The notes under the pieces are model-generated. The model ran no database searches. It had not been told where the DNA came from and saw nothing but the letters and a program-made list of their open reading frames with translations. DNA of 11,356 bases from Lachnospiraceae bacterium (lineage in GTDB: Bacteria > Bacillota_A > Clostridia > Lachnospirales > Lachnospiraceae), in contig JAFSFU010000006.1 in NCBI GenBank assembly GCA_017435025.1, forward strand, positions 1 to 11,356, in the 5' to 3' direction. Below, piece by piece: positions 1 to 5,747 of the stretch. The translations under genes and the position numbers were made by a program. How positions within the stretch are numbered: the first letter of the stretch is position 1; every line of letters starts with the position of its first letter.

Positions 1-222
1 GTTTACGCCGAACTGCTTGCCGTCGCCTAAAAGCGCCTGGAAACGCGGAGTATCGTCCGGTGTGGAAATAATTAAGATCTCACGGATTCCGGCATTCATC
101 AGCACGGAAAGCGGATAGTAGATCATTGGTTTATCATAAATCGGTAAAAGCTGTTTGGATGTTACTTTTGTTAACGGGTAGAGGCGTGTGCCGCTGCCGC
201 CTGCGAGAATAATTCCTTTCAT
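1..222 (-). CDS. rfbA: Glucose-1-phosphate thymidylyltransferase, N-terminal 74 residues (partial at window edge)
   Basis: This enzyme (RmlA/RfbA) joins dTTP and glucose-1-phosphate to make dTDP-glucose, the first step of dTDP-L-rhamnose synthesis for cell-surface polysaccharide. Only the first 74 codons lie in the window. They read as the nucleotidyltransferase Rossmann start: [18 protein letters not shown] holds the GGxGTRL nucleotide-binding loop, followed by [18 protein letters not shown], a hallmark of RmlA rather than GalU. The strand after that ends in [10 protein letters not shown], also RmlA-like. The ATG at 222 follows a good Shine-Dalgarno (AAGGAGA, four bases before the start) and an extended -10 promoter at 292-300, so it probably starts its own transcript. 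The rest of the gene and the expected rmlBCD partners would lie to the left, outside the window. Identification is by recognised motifs and is close to certain for the family. Confidence 0.93.
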   Translation of the reverse strand, partial: MKGIILAGGSGTRLYPLTKVTSKQLLPIYDKPMIYYPLSVLMNAGIREILIISTPDDTPRFQALLGDGKQFGVN

Positions 223-291
223 AGGCTCTCCTTTTCTGCTTTTGTTATTGTTTTTCCCAAAAAATGGGCGCAATACACCTATTTTCTTGAT

Positions 292-300
292 ATTATATCA
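292..300 (-). promoter_or_regulatory. Extended -10 promoter for rfbA
   Basis: Read on the minus strand, TGATATAAT is a perfect TATAAT hexamer preceded by the TGn extended -10 motif. The -35 at 17 bases spacing is poor (TTTTAA, overlapping the stop codon of the upstream ATL gene), which is usual for extended -10 promoters. It lies about 70 bases upstream of the rfbA start. The leader between them contains a small CCCA/TGGG hairpin near 257-269. Confidence 0.6.
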
Positions 301-314
301 TATAGCAAGCTCTT

Positions 315-701
315 TTAAAAGGGCGAAGTTTGCTTGTTTTCTATCTCAGCAAATTTCTTGTGCAATTCCAGTGCCTCTTCCATGGTATTCTTCCATTGAT
401 ACCTTTTCAGGTCCGTTTTCCATCCATCCGGTGTCCACACCACTTCCACGCCATCCTCTGTCAAAAGGATTTTCTGCAGATCCGGCATGTCAAAGTGAAA
501 AGCGCCACTTAAGATTCCCCTGGAATTGACAACCCGGTATGCTGGAACTTCACCTGCCAGCCCCATCTTCAGAGCATAGCCAACCTGCCTGGAATTCTTC
601 GGTTTTCCGCACAAAAGTGCAATTTGTCCGTAAGTCGCCACCTTCCCCTCCGGAATGCTCCGACAGACGATTCCGACTCGATCATAAAAGTCCTTCTGCA
701 T
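315..701 (-). CDS. Alkyltransferase-like (ATL) MGMT-family DNA-binding protein, catalytic Cys replaced by Ala
   Basis: ATL proteins share the DNA-binding domain of O6-alkylguanine-DNA alkyltransferase, bind alkylated guanine without repairing it, and flag the lesion for nucleotide excision repair. With the ATG at 701 it has 128 residues. It shows the family start FYDRVGIVCRSIPEGKVATYGQIA (the Tyr of TYGQ is the base-flipping Tyr), the arginine-finger segment SRQVGYAL (Arg38), and an active-site segment PAYRVV at residues 53-58 where true alkyltransferases have PCHRV. The acceptor Cys is therefore Ala, as in the Thermus ATL protein; other ATLs have Trp. The start was chosen because GGTGGA lies seven bases before this ATG and the family consensus begins right there; a GTG at 713 in the same frame is an alternative. 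The gene follows the MATE gene by about 21 bases, so the two are probably co-transcribed. Family certain; repair role inferred. Confidence 0.88.
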   Translation of the reverse strand: MQKDFYDRVGIVCRSIPEGKVATYGQIALLCGKPKNSRQVGYALKMGLAGEVPAYRVVNSRGILSGAFHFDMPDLQKILLTEDGVEVVWTPDGWKTDLKRYQWKNTMEEALELHKKFAEIENKQTSPF

Positions 702-722
702 ACATTCATCCACCCGTATATC

Positions 723-2114
723 CTAATCTACCAGACGTTTGCTCTTCCATTTGCCGGATCTGAACCGCCAGTAACCGCCGATGCTGTTAAAGAGCCAGTG
801 CGGAGCCATCGCGATCCACATGCCGATGATGCCCCAGTCCAGCCATACCGCAAACACAAAGGAACCGGACAGACGGCCGATCAAAAGTCCCAGCACTGCA
901 ATACGCATGGTAAACTTTGCATCGCCGGCCGCACGGATCGCAGATACCAGCGGACCGGATGATGTTCCCAAAAGTACAGTCCACAAGGTATGGATCGCCA
1001 CCAGGACGCCGGCATACCATCTCGCCTCGTCCGACAGAGAATAGAGATTCAGCACGATCGGCAGTGAGAGCATCACACATGCGTTGACGATCATCGAACC
1101 AAACTGTGCGATCAAAAGCATCTTCTTCGTATAATAAGTTGCCTGTTCATAGTCACCGGCACCGACACATCGACCGATGACGGTCGGAATCGCCAGACTC
1201 ATGGCACCGTTGACGATGGTATTGATATTGTCAATCGAAACTGCAACGCCATTGGCCGCAATCTGTGCCGTACCAAAAGTGGCGATCACGCTTGTCAGCA
1301 CCACACGACAGATCTGGAACATGCCGCTCTCCACACCGCTCGGAATCGCGATGGAAAGAATCTTTCGGATCAGTTCTTTATTCCACGCAAAAATCTCTCG
1401 GATATGTACCGAAATCGGCCACTTGTCATCCCGCAGCAGCATGCACATCACAACCGCCGCCGTAATTCTGGAAACCAGGGACGGAACTGCAACACCTACG
1501 ACTCCGGCGCGGAATACGAATACACCGATCGCATTTCCGATCACATTCATCACGTTCATGCCAAGAGACACCTTCATCGTGATCTTAGAATTTCCCATGG
1601 CACGGAACAGCGCTGCAAACGCGCTGTATGCAGCCATGAATGGGTAAGAAAACGCCGTAATGATCAGATAAGTCAGTGCCGCATCCATAACATCTGGTTC
1701 AATCTGACCAAACAGCAGACCTAGCAGCGCCCGATTTCCCACCATCATAAAGCCAAGAAATCCAAGAGACAGCGCCACAGAGATCATAACCAGCTGACTG
1801 GCCGCTTTCTTTCCGGTCTTAATATCTCTATTTCCTATAAACTGTGATACCACGATCGTTCCACCGGTCGCCAGTGCATTGAATACATACAAAAAGACTC
1901 CGTTGATCATGTCCACCAGCGACACACCGGAAATGGCCGCCTCGCCTGCATGGGACACCATCATCGTGTCTGCCACTCCCACCAGCATCACAAGGATCTG
2001 TTCGATGATCAGCGGCACGATCAATGCCTTCAAGTCCATATTGGAAAACATCTGCCGCTCTGCCGGAATATGATCCCGCGGCGGCTCTATTAATTTTGCA
2101 AATAATCGCGACAT
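723..2114 (-). CDS. MATE-family multidrug/cation antiporter
   Basis: This is a polytopic membrane protein of 463 residues, the usual MATE length (12 membrane helices), exporting organic cations or other small molecules in exchange for Na+ or H+. Seen in the sequence are the N-terminal helix ending in VGVADTMMVSHAGEAAISGVS, a MATE signature (VDT-like plus the following small-residue helix), the segment NALATGGTIVVSQFIGNRD, and the repeated second-half equivalent GVESGMFQICRV followed by AANGVAVSIDNI. The start at 2114 (MSRLFAKLIE) is preferred over an upstream in-frame ATG at 2189. It has GAGGA at a normal distance, and the longer version would read through a hairpin and promoter and adds a Cys-rich non-membrane tail. 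A TATAAT promoter lies at 2149-2178. The ATL repair gene follows directly. The substrate cannot be told from sequence; DinF-like and NorM-like members both occur in this clade. Confidence 0.92.
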   Translation of the reverse strand: MSRLFAKLIEPPRDHIPAERQMFSNMDLKALIVPLIIEQILVMLVGVADTMMVSHAGEAAISGVSLVDMINGVFLYVFNALATGGTIVVSQFIGNRDIKTGKKAASQLVMISVALSLGFLGFMMVGNRALLGLLFGQIEPDVMDAALTYLIITAFSYPFMAAYSAFAALFRAMGNSKITMKVSLGMNVMNVIGNAIGVFVFRAGVVGVAVPSLVSRITAAVVMCMLLRDDKWPISVHIREIFAWNKELIRKILSIAIPSGVESGMFQICRVVLTSVIATFGTAQIAANGVAVSIDNINTIVNGAMSLAIPTVIGRCVGAGDYEQATYYTKKMLLIAQFGSMIVNACVMLSLPIVLNLYSLSDEARWYAGVLVAIHTLWTVLLGTSSGPLVSAIRAAGDAKFTMRIAVLGLLIGRLSGSFVFAVWLDWGIIGMWIAMAPHWLFNSIGGYWRFRSGKWKSKRLVD

Positions 2115-2148
2115 AACGTTTCTTCCTCTCATGTTGTCAATCTTGTTT

Positions 2149-2178
2149 ATTATACAACAAGAGCGCTGCATTTCGCAA
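2149..2178 (-). promoter_or_regulatory. Promoter for the MATE-ATL operon
   Basis: On the minus strand there is TTGCGA (positions 2178-2173), an 18-base spacer and a perfect TATAAT (2154-2149), about 35 bases upstream of the MATE ATG at 2114. The -35 lies inside the hairpin at 2161-2183, so the end of the upstream unit and the start of this one are interleaved. The -10 is strong; the -35 matches at four of six positions. Confidence 0.5.
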
Positions 2179-2183
2179 CGCTC
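2161..2183 (-). terminator. Hairpin after the ECF S-component gene (weak terminator or attenuator)
   Basis: The minus-strand RNA can form GAGCG-x-TGC paired with GCA-x-CGCTC (one A/C mismatch) around a five-base loop, followed by TTGTTGT. It begins 15 bases after the S-component stop codon. The T-run is short and interrupted, so termination may be partial, which would let riboswitch-controlled transcripts continue into the MATE gene. Confidence 0.4.
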
Positions 2184-2197
2184 CCGCAAAAATCATC

Positions 2198-2707
2198 TTA
2201 TCTCACATTCTCCGCCATTCGCAGCGTGGAAATGATCGGCATGATCAGCATGCCGCAAAAGAAATTGCTGACACCATGTATCATGTCGAAAGGCAATCCC
2301 GATACGATCCAGGATACCATTCCTTCAAAACTCAATCCGAACAGAATTGCCTGCGCCGGTGCATACAGCAGACCGTAACAAAATCCATGAATCGCACAAA
2401 CGATCATATATACGATCGGGCGAACTTTTGTCGGCATCCGCTTCGGCAAAAGCATCGTCACCGCCCATAGAACGGTCCAAATATAAGTATAGGGTACCCA
2501 CCAGGTTGAAAAACCATTGAGCAGACCGGTCAGCAGCACAAAAATGTAAATCGGATACAGCGCCTTTTTTCGATAAACAACGGTTGTCGCCATAACGAAC
2601 ACTCCGATCAGGTGGATGTTCGGTGCCAGATCCATAATGATCTTCGATGCATACATGACAGCACCCAACATGGCAAAGATGGCTGTTTCTCTCACTGTCA
2701 GCTTCAT
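2198..2707 (-). CDS. ECF-type transporter S component, probable corrinoid (vitamin B12) substrate-binding membrane protein
   Basis: S components are small membrane proteins that bind a vitamin and pair with a shared EcfA/A'/T energising module. This 169-residue protein has the typical S-component size and layout: the N-terminal segment KLTVRETAIFAMLGAVMYASK, a short loop, then about five more hydrophobic stretches (for example GVFVMATTVVY, YPIYIFVLLTGLLNGF, VYMIVCAIHGFCYGLLYA). The start at 2707 was chosen because its ATG follows the stop of the lipoprotein gene by one base (TAG-T-ATG), which implies translational coupling; an ATG at 2749 lies inside that gene. It sits in a transcript headed by a cobalamin riboswitch, next to a transcobalamin-like domain protein, so B12 or a corrinoid precursor is the likely ligand. 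It may correspond to the CbrT/CblT class, but I cannot confirm that subfamily. No EcfA/T genes are in the window; they are probably encoded elsewhere. Confidence 0.8.
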   Translation of the reverse strand: MKLTVRETAIFAMLGAVMYASKIIMDLAPNIHLIGVFVMATTVVYRKKALYPIYIFVLLTGLLNGFSTWWVPYTYIWTVLWAVTMLLPKRMPTKVRPIVYMIVCAIHGFCYGLLYAPAQAILFGLSFEGMVSWIVSGLPFDMIHGVSNFFCGMLIMPIISTLRMAENVR

Positions 2708-2708
2708 A

Positions 2709-3182
2709 CTACTTCGCCATACGGAAGGAATAAACATCTTCCTCCACAATTTCCGTCAATTCTACACCGGTCGTACCGTACTCGCCATTCACATAGAATG
2801 CCCAATAGACTTTGTCCTTGTCGTAATCGGCCTGGATTCCGTTGACACTCTTCACATACAGGCCATACGGTCCCTCATCGCCATCGATAAGCTCCAATGC
2901 GATCAAGGCTTCACCGACGGTCTCCGCGTCAGTGTGAATCTCGAACCATGTCTCAGCCCCATCCAGATCCACTACGGAAAAGTCAAACACCTTGCTTCCT
3001 TCACCGAGAACCGTGACCTCCGCATCTGCGCTTTGATCGGCAGCTGCCTCCTCCGTCTTCGATATCGGTGTCTCCTTTTTTTCTGCATTGCCACTGCAGC
3101 CAGTTGTAACCAGCGCCATAGCCACAATCAGCGCCATACAAAGGATCCATGACAACGCTTTTTTCAAACGTTCTTTCTGCAT
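2709..3182 (-). CDS. DUF4430 (transcobalamin C-terminal-like) lipoprotein
   Basis: This is a secreted, lipid-anchored protein of 157 residues. Residues 1-28 form a signal peptide (KERLKK basic start, hydrophobic core), ending in a VTTGC lipobox with Cys29 as the lipidation site. A low-complexity Glu/Ala/Asp linker spans about 31-54. Residues about 55-157 form a single DUF4430 domain: beta-strand FDFSVVDLDG, then ETWFEIHTDAETVGEAL, the YGLYVKSVNGIQADYD segment, and the diagnostic YWAFYVNGEYGTTGVEL. This domain is related to the C-terminal half of intrinsic factor and transcobalamin, which covers the upper face of B12. AAGGGG at 3193-3198 is the ribosome binding site. A cobalamin riboswitch lies upstream and an ECF S component directly downstream, so it probably captures corrinoids at the cell surface and hands them to the S component. 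Domain assignment is strong; the handover role is inference. Confidence 0.85.
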   Translation of the reverse strand: MQKERLKKALSWILCMALIVAMALVTTGCSGNAEKKETPISKTEEAAADQSADAEVTVLGEGSKVFDFSVVDLDGAETWFEIHTDAETVGEALIALELIDGDEGPYGLYVKSVNGIQADYDKDKVYWAFYVNGEYGTTGVELTEIVEEDVYSFRMAK

Positions 3183-3207
3183 CTTCTTTGTCCCCTTATG
3201 CTATTTT

Positions 3208-3239
3208 TGCAGGATATCCACCAAATGTGCTCTCCTGCA
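3208..3239 (-). other. Leader hairpin just upstream of the lipoprotein ribosome binding site
   Basis: A perfect 7-bp inverted repeat (TGCAGGA/TCCTGCA) encloses an 18-base loop, 10 bases before the AAGGGG ribosome binding site of the lipoprotein gene. On the minus strand no T-run follows, so it is not a terminator in that direction. It could be part of the riboswitch expression platform that controls translation. On the plus strand it is followed by TTTCTTTT but no gene precedes it. Confidence 0.35.
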
Positions 3240-3365
3240 TTTCTTTTATCCCCAGTAACCGGCACTCGCGGCATTTGCTTTGTGAACAACTACATTCACC
3301 CAATCAAACTATTGAGGATTCCTGTCCGGATATTCCGGCTCGGCACTTCTTGTTCCGCCTTCTCA

Positions 3366-3481
3366 GATTTCTCCAATGACATGTCCCCGGATGTGGCTCC
3401 GGGTCAGAACAAAACGTTTCATATGCCTCACGGCGACGGGCTCGCACAGGTCTTCCACCTGTTTCCCCAGACATTTGAAAT
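3366..3481 (-). ncRNA. Cobalamin riboswitch (aptamer)
   Basis: On the minus strand the aptamer core is read at 3467-3428: GGGGAA, then the stem ACAGGT/ACCTGT around GGAAG, then GCGAGCCCGTCGCCGTGA, matching the conserved cobalamin-element blocks (GGGAA, GGTG..A..CC, CCCGC, YGTGA). The second conserved block appears at 3392-3378 as TCCGGGGACATGTC, close to the usual TCCGGAGACCTGCC. The outer stem closes: ATTTC and AATG on the 5' side (3481-3473) pair with CATT and GAAAT on the 3' side (3378-3375 and 3371-3367), with a small internal bulge. An inner hairpin CCCGGA/TCCGGG is also present. The aptamer leads by about 180 bases into the transcobalamin-like lipoprotein and S-component genes. Cobalamin riboswitches normally shut expression off when B12 is plentiful. 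I see no T-run terminator between aptamer and gene, so translational control is more likely. A candidate -10 (TAAAAT, 3485-3480) would cut into the closing stem, so the true promoter is probably further upstream. Confidence 0.85.
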
Positions 3482-3500
3482 TTTATCACACTTCGACGAC

Positions 3501-3529
3501 TTGTACAACATAGCGTCATGTGTTAAACT
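3501..3529 (+). promoter_or_regulatory. Candidate promoter for plsC
   Basis: TTGTAC (3501-3506), a 17-base spacer and TAAACT (3524-3529) lie about 80 bases upstream of the plsC start. Both hexamers are imperfect. The -35 is part of the palindrome TTGTACAA, which could equally act as a -35 on the other strand. Tentative. Confidence 0.3.
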
Positions 3530-3608
3530 ATAGAAAAAATTTATGGTGCCGGATTCATTTTCCGTGTACTGATTAAAATTCATAACTGAAAGAAAAGGAA
3601 GTAACTAT

Positions 3609-4322
3609 ATGAATCGTATTGTATATATGTGTCTCAAGAGTTTCTGGAAAGTACCGCCGGCATGGTTCAAACTGTGCAAGTATGCGAAAAATCCGGAAAA
3701 ATACAGCAGAAAAGAAATGTATGATCACATCCGCTATATTATGCAGACGGCTGTCACCTCAGGCAATATCAATCTGAAAGTATCCGGAACCGAATTAATG
3801 CCTGCAGAAGACGGTTTCTTTATTTACGGAAACCACCAGGGCATGTTCGATGCAGTGGCAATCCTTGCTGCCTGCGAACGTCCGCTGTCCGCAGTTTTCA
3901 AAAAAGAACTGAGCGATATTCCTTTCTTAAAACAGGTTATCGCCTGCACGGACTCTTATGCCATGGACCGCGAAGATATCCGTCAATCGATGGAAGTCAT
4001 CATGAAAACCGCCAAAGATGTGGTTGAGAAAAAGAAAAATGTCCTGATCTTCCCAGAGGGAACCAGAAGTAAGAACGGCAACCGGATGGGCGAGTTCCAC
4101 GCCGGAAGTTTCAAGAGTGCCCAGAAGGCAAAATGCCCGATCGTTCCCCTCGTCTATATCGACAGTTACAATGTTCTCGACAAACCTGGCACCGATCCGA
4201 TGACTGTACAGCTTCATTTCCTGGAACCAATCCCATATGAAGAGTACAAATCTATGAAAACCCAGGAGATTGCGGCAATGGTGAAAGAACGGATTCAGGC
4301 TGTGATCGATGCGAATACGTAA
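3609..4322 (+). CDS. plsC: 1-acyl-sn-glycerol-3-phosphate acyltransferase (PlsC family)
   Basis: PlsC adds the second acyl chain to lysophosphatidic acid, giving phosphatidic acid for membrane phospholipid synthesis at the cytoplasmic face. The 237-residue protein carries the acyltransferase blocks in order: motif I NHQGMFD (His76 and Asp81, the catalytic HX4D), motif II around AMDRED (residues 118-123), motif III FPEGTRS (148-154, glycerophosphate binding), and motif IV PIVPLVYID (177-185). There is no strong N-terminal membrane helix, only an amphipathic stretch (FWKVPPAWFKLCKY), as in many short Firmicutes members. AAGGAAG eight bases upstream supports the ATG. It is the only plus-strand gene in the left half and stands alone, divergent from the riboswitch unit, with its own terminator. 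The exact acyl acceptor is not provable from sequence; other lysolipid acyltransferases share these motifs. Confidence 0.9.
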   Translation: MNRIVYMCLKSFWKVPPAWFKLCKYAKNPEKYSRKEMYDHIRYIMQTAVTSGNINLKVSGTELMPAEDGFFIYGNHQGMFDAVAILAACERPLSAVFKKELSDIPFLKQVIACTDSYAMDREDIRQSMEVIMKTAKDVVEKKKNVLIFPEGTRSKNGNRMGEFHAGSFKSAQKAKCPIVPLVYIDSYNVLDKPGTDPMTVQLHFLEPIPYEEYKSMKTQEIAAMVKERIQAVIDANT

Positions 4323-4343
4323 GTAATATTATAGATAATATTG

Positions 4344-4392
4344 AAAGAACTGCTGCAATCGTAGATAAGTACGAAAGCAACAGTTCTTTTTT
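4344..4392 (+). terminator. Intrinsic terminator of plsC
   Basis: A 9-bp stem, AAAGAACTG (4344-4352) with CAGTTCTTT (4381-4389), runs into a T-tract ending at 4392, 22 bases after the plsC stop. The loop is long but contains inner pairing possibilities (GC/GC, GTA/TAC). Confidence 0.75.
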
Positions 4393-4397
4393 AACCC

Positions 4398-4420
4398 AAA
4401 AACGGACTCCGAAGAGTCCG
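4398..4420 (-). terminator. Intrinsic terminator of the symporter/aldolase operon
   Basis: On the minus strand CGGACTC-TTCG-GAGTCCG forms a perfect 7-bp stem with a stable UUCG tetraloop, followed directly by TTTTT. It lies about 75 bases past the symporter stop and back-to-back with the plsC terminator, so the two convergent units are well insulated. Confidence 0.88.
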
Positions 4421-4494
4421 CCATGGGGGAGGAGAGGGGATAGAAATTATGTATCTGAATTACTGCAGTATAAGATCAAAAATCATTTTTACAT

Positions 4495-5730
4495 CTATGC
4501 CGATGTACCAATTCTTGCTGCGCGACGTTCTTCCATTTTGGCAACACAGATTGTACCAACCATATCTCCCATACAGTTACCTGTAGTAGTTGCCATATCA
4601 AAGATTCGATAGAAACCAGCCATGATACCAACAATTTCAACAGGAAGACCAAACGTAGCGACTACTGTAGCAATTTTAACAATGCCGCCGCCAGGAATAC
4701 CACTGCCAGCAGAAGAAAGTAATGTTGCCACAATAATGATTCGTAACATTGTGCCAAGGTCAAAAGAAACACCGTTCATCTGAGCAATGAACAGAAGAGT
4801 GGTGGTAAATCCGATTGCCATACCATCACTATTCATGCTGGCTCCCAACGGAATTGTAAATGCAGAAATACGATCCGGAATATGAAAAACTTCCTTAGCT
4901 GTACGAAGGCTGTTCGGGATATTGGCAGTGCTGGAACAGGTTGCCATAGTAAATGTCCATACAGGGGTTGCCTTTTTCAGGAATGTGAAAATGTTCATGC
5001 GAGCGAAAACCGCAAGGAATGTACCATAAACAAGAACAATCTGAAGAAGGATCGTTAACCAGTGAGTTGCTACAAGACCCGCCATGGAGGTGAATATTGC
5101 AAAACCATAAACACCAAAAGAATCTGCCATTAAGAATAAAACACCTACCGGGGACAGCTTAATGACAATGCGCAGATACTCCGTTACCAAAGAATTCATT
5201 GCAGAAAACCAGCTCAACACCGTTTTCTTGTGTTCTTCATTCTTCATTTTCAAAATCGCAATGCCCAACATAATTGAAATTGACATGGTCGGCAAAATAT
5301 CTGCGTTCGCAAACGTTTGGAACATATTGGATGAGAATAAACTTGTGAAGAAGGTTGGTATACTCATTGTCGTAGTGTCTACTTCGCTCATTTCCAATCC
5401 TTCTATAACAGCAAGTGTTCCGGGCTTAATAATGCTGGTTGTGATCAGGGCCAAAACAATAGCAAAAATCGTGGTCATCACATAGTATACCATAATGCGA
5501 ACAGCGACACGGCCAAACTCAGCCAAACTATCCTGACCGCCGATAGCAGTGACAAGAATGCATACGATCAATGGAATCTGAATCATTTTGATACAGTTAA
5601 GCCAAATCGTACCAATAAATTTGTAGGCGCTCATCTGCTCACCAAACACCAATCCCAAAACAGAACCCACGATCATTGCGATAAAAGTCAACATCGCTGT
5701 TGACGGCATTTTCATCTTTTTCATTTTCAT
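4495..5730 (-). CDS. DAACS-family (dicarboxylate/amino acid:cation) symporter, predicted neutral amino acid substrate
   Basis: This is a 411-residue membrane symporter of the glutamate transporter (GltPh/DctA/SstT) fold with both re-entrant hairpins. HP1 carries TCSSTANIP (264-272) where glutamate carriers have a serine-rich motif. TM7 reads NSDG (300-303) in place of NMDG, keeping the Na+-site Asn and Asp. HP2 is SSAGSGIPGGG (339-349). TM8 is DMATTTGN (378-385), keeping the substrate-amino Asp378, Thr382 and Asn385. The TM8 Arg that binds the substrate's acidic side chain (Arg397 in GltPh) is Thr381 here, and the partnering TM7 Thr (314 in GltPh) is Met304. Human ASCT1, a neutral amino acid carrier, has Thr and Ala at these places. 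A neutral substrate such as Thr or Ser is therefore inferred. The gene begins 17 bases after the threonine aldolase and shares its transcript. GGGAG sits very close to the ATG at 5730; an ATG at 5724 has better spacing and may be the real start. Confidence 0.9.
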   Translation of the reverse strand: MKMKKMKMPSTAMLTFIAMIVGSVLGLVFGEQMSAYKFIGTIWLNCIKMIQIPLIVCILVTAIGGQDSLAEFGRVAVRIMVYYVMTTIFAIVLALITTSIIKPGTLAVIEGLEMSEVDTTTMSIPTFFTSLFSSNMFQTFANADILPTMSISIMLGIAILKMKNEEHKKTVLSWFSAMNSLVTEYLRIVIKLSPVGVLFLMADSFGVYGFAIFTSMAGLVATHWLTILLQIVLVYGTFLAVFARMNIFTFLKKATPVWTFTMATCSSTANIPNSLRTAKEVFHIPDRISAFTIPLGASMNSDGMAIGFTTTLLFIAQMNGVSFDLGTMLRIIIVATLLSSAGSGIPGGGIVKIATVVATFGLPVEIVGIMAGFYRIFDMATTTGNCMGDMVGTICVAKMEERRAARIGTSA

Positions 5731-5747
5731 TTTCTCCCTTCTATCGC

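Noticed and set aside
1177..1647. Plus-strand open frame of 156 codons
   Set aside because: Antisense to the MATE gene; hydrophobic codons read backwards give a false protein.
2115..2189. In-frame N-terminal extension of the MATE protein (start at 2189)
   Set aside because: It would translate through the hairpin and the TATAAT promoter, adds a Cys-rich stretch foreign to MATE proteins, and the ATG at 2114 has a proper ribosome binding site.
2616..3152. Long plus-strand open frame of 178 codons
   Set aside because: It is the antisense shadow of the DUF4430 lipoprotein and S-component genes, with no ribosome binding site of its own and implausible composition.
3480..3508. Minus-strand promoter TTGTAC-17-TAAAAT for the B12 unit
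   Set aside because: Transcription would begin about 3473, inside the closing stem of the aptamer, removing its 5' arm, so it is probably not the main promoter.
3304..3519. Open reading frame of 71 codons on the minus strand
   Set aside because: It lies entirely on the cobalamin riboswitch and its flank; its sequence is explained by RNA structure and it is rich in Arg without any recognisable domain.
4403..4420. The GGACTC/GAGTCC hairpin as a second plsC terminator on the plus strand
   Set aside because: On the plus strand it is followed by CCATGGGG with no T-run; only the minus-strand reading is followed by TTTTT.
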